From Ottelia alismoides (lineage: Eukaryota; Streptophyta; Magnoliopsida; Alismatales; Hydrocharitaceae): a stretch of DNA of 64,000 bases. The stretch is from positions 248,001 to 312,000 of the forward strand of contig JAZKJV010000299.1 of assembly GCA_037367405.1 (NCBI GenBank), read 5' to 3'. This document shows, piece by piece, positions 54,643 to 64,000 of the stretch (its first letter is position 1; each line of letters begins with the position of its first letter). The notes beneath the pieces were generated by a model. That model saw only the letters and a list, made by a program, of their open reading frames with translations. It did not search any database and had not been told where the DNA came from. The position numbers and the translations under genes were made by a program.

Positions 54643-57600
54643 TGATGAGCCGATAAATCCCTTCCTCAATCCGGGTGAGGTAAAAATCACACTCGGGTCG
54701 TTGCGACCCGGATCTCGGAGAATCAGACTCAACAAGAAAAAGAAAAGAAACCATCAATCAAAGAGATAAAATTAATAAAATCAAGATAGCGGTCCTCGCT
54801 AGCACCCAGGGTCGGTCTCAGGGAGCACGAATTGGCCTTGCCGCCTACGAAGTAGTCAAAGTCAATAAAAAAGAATAAAATATTTTTTTGGTGGATTTTA
54901 ATTATTTTTATATTTGTTTGGATTTTTAATAATGAAGAAAAAAGAATAAAAAGGCAAAACAAGCAACTTCAGAAATTATTAAAAACACTCAAAAATGCAC
55001 AGAAAATTCCAATAAAAATATTTTTATGTTTTTTAGGTTTTTTAGTGTTTTGATGAATTTTTCAGATTTTTCTAATTTTTATACGATTTTCTAAAAATCT
55101 AGAAAGACAAAAATAGTGTGCTACTGTACAGCCAGACTTGAAAGATCCATTAAAAATATAAAATGGATCTACAAAAGCTGGAGGTAATTTTTATGAAAAA
55201 TATAAACCAAAAACAAAATTTAGAAAAAGAGTTTATATTTTTTGAGTTTTATAGAATTTTTCAGAATTTTTATAAGATTTTTAGTGTTTTTTTAATTTTT
55301 AAGGGTTTTATATATTTAAAAAGCACCAAAATTGGAAAGAAATTCAAACACATGAAAACTAACTATCACTATTTTTTTTAGGATTTTTAAAGGGGTTTTA
55401 ATATTTTTATTTTATTTTCCAAATCAGACAGCCACAAAAACCACTATTTTTGAATTTTTAAAAATATCAAAAAGCCTCAAAAATGTCCCAAATTTTTAGG
55501 GAAATTTTTACACAGTGGCAGGAGCCTCATATCCAAATTTCACCTAATTTGGATTTAATTTGCTATTTTATATAATAAAAACAAAGGCTCATAATACACA
55601 GGGACCTAGATGCAAAGAAAACTAATTTCAAGGACCAAATAATAACAAAACCAGAAAGTTCAAGGGCCCTTGTGCAAAAAGTCCACAAAGTCACGTGCAA
55701 CGAAGGGGCATATATGTAAATCCTATTTATAAAATACCAAGCAATAACGTACAGGAAATACATGATAGATAATGCAAATATTCCAAATCCTCACGTGTCG
55801 ACGCGCGTGATCCACATATACAGGGACTAGATTGCAAATAAAATAAACACGAAGATCCACTATGCAATTTAACCTAATTAAAAACAACAGAATAAAATAT
55901 TTACAAGACTAAATAGCAAAAACAAAGAGACAGGGGCCTAAGGAATTTTTACCCCTATTATTAACGGTCAACGGCTGGAGAGGCGCCACGTGGAGGATCG
56001 GAGAGATGTGGCTCGCGCACGCCTCTTCAGCTGATGGACGGTCCGGATCAAAGCTCTCCTGGATCGGGCGATGAAGGTCTCTCGTGATCTGGCGGTCGCG
56101 ATCAAAACTGGAGCCTCGGTCCGGATCTGACGGTGTCTGGAGCTTCTCCAAGAACAAGACACCGACGAAGTTCGCCGGCTCAGTGCATGCAGTAGAGAGC
56201 TCTGATGACGCTGCTGGGATGTGGAAATGCTCCGCCTCGATGGTCCGCAGCTGGTGGGCTCCTCCAATGAGGCCGGGAAGCTCCGAGGAGCTCCGGCGAC
56301 GAAGGCGGAGCTAACCTCCTGTGCTCATGTGTCTAGACCCTCAGATGGGTCGCATTGCCCTGCAAAATGGCATAGGAGGCTTCCTGGGTCGAGGGCAAAT
56401 TGCCTCGACCCGTCAGTGGGTGAAATGGGTGGTTGGGTGCGTCGGGGCGGAGACCTCCGGTGAAGCGACGGCGGTGGAGGTCGAACTCTTGGTTCCGGGG
56501 CAAACCAAGTTGAGTGAGTGGGTGCAGAAGGTGGAGGGTAGTCTCGTGAAGGTGACGCGATGGTCCGATGGTCGAGTGGATGATCATAGCGATGGGAATC
56601 GATCGCCAACGCCGGAGGAACGATTTGGGCGAAATGGAAAATTAGAGGAACCTAGGGGATATCGAAGTTACCTAGTGGCTGCAGTCAACTGTGGATGAGG
56701 TCGCGGAGCTCTGGGTCTTCACCTCGAGGGGTCGTCGGGTCCTGAGGCTCAGGCGCACCTCATGGCGGCGCACGGCGACGAAGGTCGCCGGATCAGTGGT
56801 TGGAGGCACCTCCTCCTCTCTTTGAAACTATGCTCGGATAGCTGTCACTCTAAGGGAGCTGATGGAGGTCCTGGGACGAAGGGGCATAGCCAAAGATACC
56901 CGGGAATGTGCGGCGGAGGTGATGCTTTATAGTGGTGCAAGTCCGAGAAGATGGGATCGGGTCCGGCTTGGTGAAGCACGGACTCCTAGGCAAATGATCG
57001 GGCGAATATCTCGGATCATCAGGGGTTAATTAGCACCTGAGGTTTGGATAAACGGAGGTCGGATCGAGCGGGGAAAAATAAGAGATATCGAGTCGAACGC
57101 CAGATACGCGTGAAAGAGGTCCGCGGTGGAGAGTTGACTGGGGGTCAACAATCCCCCGTGGACCAATCACAGGCCTCCATTGGAATTTATTTTAGAAATT
57201 CAAAATAAAATAGATAATGATTTTATTTCGAAAAAGTTAAAACATGAAAAATATTTATTTACTTTCAAATTAATTTTAGTGATTTTATTTATTTTTTTGA
57301 AAAATAAATAAGGTATATACATTATATTATTATATATAGGTATATACATATATGTATTTTTTATTTTTATTTTTTATTATTTATTTTTATATAATTATTC
57401 TAATTTTATATTTTATTTATTTATAGAATAAAATTTGGAATAAAAGGGTATTTTTTTATTTTTATTATTTATTTACATTAGTTAAATAAATTGATGTATA
57501 TATATGTACATGGTATATATACAAGAGAGAAATAGATTTTTATTATTTTTCTTTATATTTTATTTTTATTTTTCTGATTTTTATTTTATTTATTTACATC

Positions 57601-58139
57601 AGGAAATATGGAATATAGAAATATTTTTATTGGCTTTAAATTATTTATTTACAAGGAGAAAATAAATAGGTATGTCATTCTATATACATGGTCTATATAC
57701 ACTGATGAGAGAGATTTTATTTATTTTTATTTTTCTTTTGTTTTTCTCATTTTTATTTTAATTTTATTTTTATAAAAATGTACAAATTAATAAACACACA
57801 TTTTTATTTTTCTTAAGAGGAAAATAATTTTATTTATATACATAGGTATATGTACATAGATGATTGACCCTATCTCCCTCTACTTGGTTCCTTTTGCGGT
57901 CAGGCCCATGCTGAGCCCTCCCTTGGGATTAAGTCGCTCAATATTTATTCTAAATATCTCCCTCTTTTTCTTTTATTTCTTTATTCTTTTATTTATGCAC
58001 AAAAACAAGCTAATTATTGTAATTTACATAAATGCATGCATGATGGCTATTTATGCTATTTACACATATCTACATAGTGTTTTGCATAGGTTTTGTAGCT
58101 AAAATAAAAGAATAAAGAGTGATGAATGGGTATTCATCA
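54643..58139 (-). mobile_element. Athila-B 3' LTR
   Basis: 3497 bp, TGATGAGCCGATAAATCC to GGGTATTCATCA. GC-rich middle at about 55970-57170, with CACGTG boxes (55694, 55793, 55988) and a probable TATA box in element sense (CTATAAAGC, 56930-56938). The 57200-57860 part is almost pure A/T with TATATACATATATG runs. ORFs in the GC-rich block are not supported. Confidence 0.88.
56930..56938 (-). promoter_or_regulatory. Probable TATA box, Athila-B LTR
   Basis: CTATAAAGC in element sense, at a position comparable with the box of the Athila-A LTR. Confidence 0.5.
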
Positions 58140-58174
58140 CCCCCTATACTTAACTTTGCTAGTCCCTTAGCAAA
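58140..58174 (-). promoter_or_regulatory. Athila-B polypurine tract and adjacent hairpin
   Basis: In element sense TTAAGTATAGGGGG before TGATGAATACC. Hairpin TTTGCTA/TAGCAAA with loop AGGGAC at 58174-58155. Confidence 0.88.
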
Positions 58175-60190
58175 CACTTATTTGAAAAAGAAGTGAAAGA
58201 GAAAAGGAAAAAGAAAAAGAGGATAAATGCATGTATCAATGTTGATTATTAAACTTGCTTTCATTAAATTGAAATATGGAGCTCGGTCAGATCTTTGGAT
58301 TATTAATGTGTCGGAACCTTATTTGGACTTAGGTTTAAAACTTAACAGCATCTAATATCCACTAATCTATAGTCAAGACTCCTCAATAATCCAGATTAGA
58401 ACAAGTCTACATACACAAACCCTGAAGACCATGAATCTTTCCTTGTACAGTGTAAGTGAGGTATAGCTCTCCACCTCAGAAGTAGCAAAAGGACAACCCT
58501 CCCCAACAAGGTAACTCTATGACCCTAGTCTGGCCACTCTTTCCTCGAGGAGCGGGGTATTCCCTTCTAAGTTCAAGTTCAACCGGCTCAAGAAGAGGGG
58601 GAAGAAGAAAATGGACCATGGCCAGTGTAGCCATGTATCCTTGGGAGCTCAACCAGTGTAGCTAAGTCTCCCTGCTGCAAGCTACATAAGATGGAACTTA
58701 AGTCTCAAGCTTTGCTTATTGCACTCTATACACTCCGGTGGGATTATCATTTTCTCTCAGACCCACAACTTTTTTGGAGCTATTTTCTTTTTGCATTTTT
58801 TATGTGCATATGTACAACATATTTACAAGGTGCAGCATATATACATAAGGAGTTTTTCCTCTTGAGCCAGTAGACTATCCCTCTTTTGAAGCATTATCGC
58901 AACCCACAACTCCCGTCGTTAGACCTCATGGCAACCAGACCAAGTTGAGACACACTTCCTTCACTATAAGAAGAAGAGAGGTTCCGCCTAGAAGTACTAC
59001 CCTCATATGCTACCCCAAGTTGAGGAAGACTGCCTCCTCACCACCTCATCCGTAGAGAGCTCGGTGTAAAGTGCGGGTCCAAGTCAAGCCATTGTCTATA
59101 TGAGTCATGTGTGTGTTGTTAATTGCTTTACTTAGGCTCATCGAGATGACATATGATCATAGCCTAGTGGACTCAAAGAATTAAGTCACCATGGACCTGA
59201 AAAGTCTCAACCCTAAGCCCTATAAGGTTCCTTTTATAATTAGGTGGATTAAGATCTTAACTAAGCTCCATTTTCCAATGTAGTTCCAGGCTAGTTTAAA
59301 TGTCAACTATGATCCAGGAAAAACTATACAAATATTTACAAAGATGCAATTTACAAACTATTTACACATGTGCAAACTTTTTGAAAAATGTTTTGAAACC
59401 ATGGATGTATGTATGAATGCAAGTTTTAAAAAATATGTACACATATTTACACAAGATTTTTGTAAACTTTTGATTTTCAAAACATTTTGGAAAAATTTTG
59501 TACTATGTACATAATTTTGATAAGAAAATATTTACACACTATTTACGCAAAAAGTTTTTACAAACATTTTTACAAAAATAATTTGTACACTAGCAATGTA
59601 TGTGCAATAAAAGAATGTTTATTTACAAGGAAAAATTTTTAAATTTTTATGGATTTTTGGGGTTTTAGCCATTTTTATTTATTTACACACTCACACAAAG
59701 TACGAGTTATGGCTAAAGTATATATGAAATATATACACACCCCCCTATACTTAGCTCGAACGATGTCCTCAGAGTCAAGAGCGATGAAAAAGACATAACT
59801 TGTGCTTAGTATAGGGAAGTGAAAAGGAAGGCTATATGCAAAGACGAATGAAAGAATAGAAATACAAGAGGATCTCGGCATTTCCCACTATACTTAGGAT
59901 CAAATAATCCTAAGTATAGCATGTTGTACACAAAGGGAAATCCGAGTGAGAATGTACAGGGTCTACCCCCCCCTATACTTAGGGTAAAATATCCCTAAGT
60001 ATAGGCAGCAAAACAGAGGTAGAAATGAATCAAAAGAATACCTGAGAGTCCTACATTACCCCTATACTTAGGGTAAAGTACACCCTAAGTATAGCATAAT
60101 CATAAGATGAGAAAAGGGATGTGGGACTAAAGAATAGAGTGATATGGACATCTGGATCTATACAAGTCGGGAGAACAGTGATAATCAGGC
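58175..60190 (-). other. Athila-B 3' UTR, non-coding
   Basis: About 2 kb without a supported ORF. It is collinear with the Athila-A 3' UTR through long near-identical blocks and carries the paired CCAGTGTAG motifs (58622 and 58654) and the hairpin array. The 59300-59660 part is A/T-rich with repeated TTTACAAA-like words. Confidence 0.8.
59743..60094 (-). repeat. Athila-B 3'-UTR hairpin array
   Basis: A long imperfect hairpin at about 59743-59815 and three perfect 13-bp hairpins: 59888-59900/59907-59919, 59972-59984/59993-60005 and 60062-60074/60082-60094. Loops are 6-8 nt; all share the core CTATACTTAGG/CCTAAGTATAG. Confidence 0.93.
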
Positions 60191-60299
60191 ATGAGGTGCA
60201 ATAGATGTGAGTCAAGAGACCACATCTCACGCAAAGTGAATCGGGGCAACATCAACGACCCGCAGCTCATGAATAAGATATGGCTTGAGCCGCTGGCCG

Positions 60300-61480
60300 T
60301 TCACTCGAAAGGTACTCTCAGAAGACAACTCATATGTCGATACTCCCATTGTCGTGTACCTTTCTCACCAAATACGGTCCCTTCCATTTGCTCTATAGCT
60401 TCCTTGGAAATAGAAGCCTAGCATCAAACCGCCATACTCTCTGTCCTGGCTCAAAATGCTTGTGGTTGATGTGAGAATCATGCCACTCATTCACTCTCTC
60501 CTTATAATGTAGGTTGTTTGAAAAGGCGGTATCACAAAGCTCCTCCAAGGCTGCTAACTCTGCTCTCATTTGATCTGCTACACTCTCTGGATCCAAAAGT
60601 ATATCAGTGACCGCCCAAAGTGATCTGTGGCTCAGCTCAACATGTAAATGGCACGGCTTGCCATAAATGAGGCGAAAGGGAGACGTACCCAAAGGACTCT
60701 TGAAAGACGTCCTATATGCCCACAAGATCGAGTCCAATAGCTGTGACCAATCCTTTCGGTCAGGGCGGACGACTTTCTGCAATATAGTCTTGATCTCCCT
60801 ATTAGACACTTCAGCAAGACCATTCGTCTGAGGGTGGTATGGAGTGGCAACTCGATGGTCTATGCTGAACTCGCTAGCAAGGGCCTTTACCTTGTCGTTG
60901 ACGAAATGAGACCCCCCGTCAGATATCAACACTCGAGGTACCCCGAACCATGAAATGATATGCTTCCTCAAAAATCGGCAAATAGTCCTAGCATCTGCGG
61001 TTCGGGCGGGGATGGCCTCAACCCAACGACTCACATAATTAATGACTAACAGAATGTACTTGAATCCCTGACTCTTAGGGAATGGACCCATGAAATCGAT
61101 GCCCCATGCGTCAAAAACCTCACAGAAATGAATGGGCTGCATCGGCATCATATCACGCTGTCCACAAGTGCCCATCCTCTGACAGTCAGTACACCTCTTC
61201 ACAAACACATCAGAGTCCTTGAAGAGAGTAGGCCACCATAGGCCGGATTGGAGCACTTTCTGTGTCGTTCTCCTCCCAGAGTGATGTCCTCCTGCCTCAA
61301 GCTTGTGGCAGTAAGTAAGGATGCTATGGTGCTCCTCCTGAGGAATAAACCTACGCCAGACGCTATCCCCTCCTTCATGGTAAAGGATGGGATCCTCCCA
61401 GTGGTAGAGCTTGGCCTTCGCGAGGAAGGTCTCAAGTTTCTGCCTGGGCCAATCTTGTGGAACTTTCTTAGCAACAAGAA
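60300..61480 (-). pseudogene. Athila-B integrase
   Basis: Long open part ending in [11 protein letters not shown] at a TAG (60393), where the C-terminal tail continues in frame (SKWKGPYLVRKVHDNG) until further stops. Zinc-binding motif [23 protein letters not shown], catalytic core [22 protein letters not shown] and [15 protein letters not shown], so D, D and E are all present. The Athila signature [19 protein letters not shown] follows. This is the best-preserved integrase in the window; only the C-terminus is broken. Confidence 0.93.
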
Positions 61481-62144
61481 AGTTCACAATATCGGTGTAC
61501 CACGGGAGAGAGGCGATAGCAAGGATCGCCTCATCTGGGAAGGTCTCACAAATAGGCTCGGTCTGCTCAGAATCCTCAAGATGCTCTAATCGGGAGAGAT
61601 GATCCGCCACCACATTCTTGACTCCAGGCTTATCCTTAATCTCTATGTCAAACTCCTGGATTAGAAGGATCCATCTGGTCAATCTGGCTTTGGCACCCTT
61701 CTTTGCCATGAGGTACCTGATGCCGGTATGATCAGTGTAGATGGTCACTCTAGATCCAATGATGTAAGATATGAACTTATCTAGGGCAAAAACTACGGCT
61801 AGCATCTCCTTCTCAGTGACAGTATAGTTCCACTGGGTGGCATCCAATGTACGGCTAGAGTAGTGAATAGCAAATGGGAATCCATCCCTCCTCTGTCCCA
61901 GCACGGCCCCTACGGTAAAATCGGAGGCATCTGTCATGATCTCGAATGTGAGAGACCAATCAGGCGGCTGGAGAACAGGAGCCTCTACAACACAGCTCTT
62001 GAGAGTCTCAAACGACAATAGACACTTGTCATCGACAAGGAACTCGGTGTCTTTTATCAGCAGATCAGTCAACGGTCGGGCAATCCTACCGAAATCATGA
62101 ATGAAGCGTCGGTAGAAACCAACGTGCCCCAGAAAAGACCGTAA
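61481..62144 (-). pseudogene. Athila-B RNase H and connection
   Basis: Same frame as integrase. [20 protein letters not shown] connection, then [66 protein letters not shown]. All four acidic catalytic positions are intact, unlike Athila-A. It is separated from RT by a single TAG at about 62143-62145 (after PPSNLW). Confidence 0.93.
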
Positions 62145-62880
62145 CTACCACAGGTTGGACGGTGGAGCGAGTTTCCTAATGACATCCACCTTGGCCGGAT
62201 CAACCTCCATGCCCCTGTTGGAGATGATATGGCCAAGCACCATCCCCTGAGTCACCATGGAGTGACTCTTCTCCCAAGACAACACAAGGTGAACCTCAAT
62301 GCATCGCTGAAGGACTTGGTCTAAGCAGTCAAGACAGGAGTCGAATCCGTCGTCGTAGACCAAGAAATCATCCATGAAGACCTCCAAGCACTCCCCCACC
62401 ATGTCCGAAAAGATAGATAGCATGCATCTCTGAAAAGTCGCAGGGGCGGGTTATAACCCAAATGGCATGCGTCTAAAATCATATGTCCCGAAGGGACAGG
62501 TGAAGGTGGTCTTGTCCTGGTCCTCAGGCGTGATGGACACCTGATTGTAGCTGGAGTACCCATCCAAGAAGTAGTAATGGCTCTTCCCTGCCAGTCTCTC
62601 AATGATCTGATCAATAAAGGGCAGGGGGAAATGATCCTTCTTGGTGGCCTGGTTGAGTCGTCTGTAATCTACGCAGACCCACCAAGAAGTGGGTACCCGG
62701 GTAGCGATCTCCTCTCCAGACTCGTTAACAACTGTAGTAATGCCCGTCTTCTTGGGCACCACATGTAACGGACTGACCCACTTGGAGTCGGAGATGGGGT
62801 AGATAAAATCAGCGCTCCACCATTTCGAGATCTCCTTCATGACAACATTACGAAGGTTCGGGTACGCGACGGCTTCGCGT
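62145..62880 (-). pseudogene. Athila-B reverse transcriptase
   Basis: KWVSPLHVVPKKTGITTV, RVPTSWWVCVDYRRLN, DHFPLPFIDQIIERLAGK, YYFLDGYSSYNQVSI, TFTCPFGTYDFRRMPFGL then a TAA at 62451-62453, continuing in frame as APATFQRCM, the catalytic FMDDFLVYDD (about 62380-62350), LSWEKSHSMVTQGMVLGH and VDVIRKLAPPSNLW. It joins the upstream linker through a frameshift near 62875, where several residues after KPSR are missing. Catalytic Asp pair intact. Confidence 0.92.
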
Positions 62881-63529
62881 CCTCCTCGAGATAGATATGG
62901 TGGGAGAACAGGGCCGGACTTATCCCCTGGAGATCGGCTACACTCCATCCTATCGCCTTGCGGTTCTTCTCAAGAACCCCCATCAGACGGGATTCCTGCT
63001 CTCCAGTAAAATCGACGGAGATAATGACTGGGTACATCTCATGCTCTCCCGCAAGGAACCTATACTTCAGCGACGCAGGAAGTGGCTTCAGCTCTGGACA
63101 AGTAGGTGCTGGAGGATCTGGCCTCTGAAAGGTCTGAGTGAACGCTGCCATATCTGCATGGGAGAACGGAAACTCTCGCTCACAATCAGTATCTGGAGAA
63201 GGCTACTCTGCTGGTCTGTCTCTGCTCTACATGGCATCAACCTCCTCTCTAGCTGCAGGCTCAGTGGAAGTCAGACATGGTATAAAATCATCAAACTCTG
63301 CCCAATCAACATCTAACTCCGAGGGATCTGTATCAGACTCACAAACAAACTTTGTCTCACGGTCGGGAACTGGCTTTGCCGCCTGAAAGGTATCCTGGAC
63401 CAGGAGTGCGCTCTCCAAGCTCTCCTCTGCTGGCGTCTCTGCATCAGCGAACTCTGAAGGTGAGAGGATGGCCTGTGCGACTGGATCTGCCCAAACTGCC
63501 TCATCATCTATAATCACAAAGTCGTAGTC
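62837..63529 (-). pseudogene. Athila-B linker between protease and RT
   Basis: Acidic, low-complexity connector (ADPVAQAILSPSEFADAETP, CESDTDPSELDVDWAEF, EPAAREEVDAM) with a stop near 63227. Then LKPLPASLKYRFLAGEHEMYP, QESRLMGVLEKNRKAIGWSV and HHIYLEEDAKPSR, the conserved stretch just before RT in Athila pol. The KNRKAIGW word matches Athila-A. Confidence 0.85.
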
Positions 63530-64000
63530 CTAGTGGATGTCTCGCCCTGACTTTGTCATCTGCTCTGAATCTGTGGTCAGCTCTGAGCACTCTGAATCTC
63601 TGGCTCTGATATCCTCAACCGTCTCTATTTGTACACTCTCATCCTCGACGCGAAAGTATACCTTCCCGCTATCATGGTCGGTCACTGCCTTGGTTGTGGC
63701 CAAGAACGGGTGACCTAGAATGATGGGGGTATCGGTCACAAACTCAGGGATCTCCATGTCTAACACAACGAAGTTCACGGGGAATTTTAGGCCCTGAATC
63801 ATGACGACAATGTCCCTCAGCAACCCCTTCGACCTCTTGACAGATCGATCAGCAAACTGAAGGACCGTCCTGCTCTGTCGTAGAGTACCCAACTCGAAGT
63901 GGTCGAGAAGGGCTGCCGGAAGTAGGTTGGTCGAAGAATCGCTGTCTAATAGAGTGCGGTCGAACCTTTGCTCATGGATGTGGCATCTGACATACAGGGC
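63530..64000 (-). pseudogene. Athila-B protease domain, runs off right edge
   Basis: Open from 64000: ALYVRCHIHEQRF, TLLDSDSSTNLLPAALLDHF (active site D-S-D instead of D-S/T-G), TVLQFADRSVKRSKGLLRDI, FPVNFVVLDMEIPEF, TPIILGHPFLATTKAVTDHD, and an acidic tail to a stop at 63530. The retropepsin fold is recognisable from LQFADRS, VVLDME and IILGHPFLAT. The catalytic Asp is present, but the following Gly is not. Confidence 0.88.

Larger units (their letters stand above)
54643..64000 (-). mobile_element. Athila-B: Athila-type Ty3/gypsy element, continues past right edge
   Basis: Minus strand; visible parts are the 3' LTR (58139-54643), polypurine tract, 3' UTR with hairpin array, and pol from integrase back into protease. 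gag, leader and 5' LTR lie beyond 64000. It is inserted 89 bases after the LTR of the probable chromovirus. TTATC (54638-54642) would be the left target copy. It is a sister of Athila-A by pol and 3' UTR but has a clearly different LTR. Confidence 0.92.

Overview
The window looks like a gene-poor, repeat-rich piece of a flowering-plant nuclear genome. I see no host gene that I can defend. Nearly everything is explained by LTR retrotransposons that have jumped into one another, plus one CACTA-type MITE and one TRIM-like miniature LTR element. The evidence for a plant is the set of element families: Athila-type Ty3/gypsy elements (tRNA-Asp primer sites, LTRs of about 3 to 3.6 kb, FMDD reverse transcriptase, Athila-like integrase tail), SIRE-like and other Ty1/copia elements with initiator-tRNA-Met primer sites, and a probable chromovirus LTR. 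The species cannot be named from this sequence.

Left block (1-21432). A Ty1/copia element on the + strand (copia-1) is the oldest layer. Its integrase gene is cut at 1767/1768 by an Athila-like LTR that runs off the left edge. Its RT is deleted, and its 3' LTR is split by a second Athila-like element (E1, minus strand, 3101-19202) flanked by a perfect AAGAC target duplication. E1 has no gag or pol. Its right-hand LTR is itself interrupted by a third Athila-related element in + orientation (E2, 10179-18287), which keeps only a small acidic ORF, a protease-like pseudogene and one LTR.

Middle block (21433-47333). Unassigned AT-rich DNA is followed by a SIRE-like LTR remnant, a 417-bp CACTA MITE with an ATT target duplication, and a 592-bp TRIM-like element with 208-bp direct repeats. 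A degraded copia element (copia-2) starts at 25984; a 16.8-kb Athila element (Athila-A, minus, 26154-42978) sits inside its 5' LTR. Athila-A is structurally complete (LTR, leader, gag, PR, RT, RH, IN, 3' UTR, LTR), but its gag-pol carries many stops and at least one frameshift.

Right block (47334-64000). A SIRE-like copia pseudogene (LTR, gag, IN, RT) is cut at 52214/52215 by a probable chromovirus LTR. That element is cut 89 bases into its interior by another Athila element (Athila-B, minus, from 54643), whose 3' LTR, 3' UTR and most of pol are visible before the window ends.

The most unusual signal lies in the non-coding 3' part of all four Athila-type elements. Each carries two or three short, mostly perfect hairpins whose element-sense 3' arm usually reads like the element's own polypurine tract (AAGTATAGGGG), then one longer imperfect hairpin. 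Immediately upstream of the real polypurine tract is another hairpin, with an invariant GGGAC loop and compensatory stem changes. Three of the four also share a pair of CTACACTGG motifs about 30 bases apart. These structures persist where coding regions have decayed, so they are the best candidates for undescribed cis-acting RNA or DNA elements.
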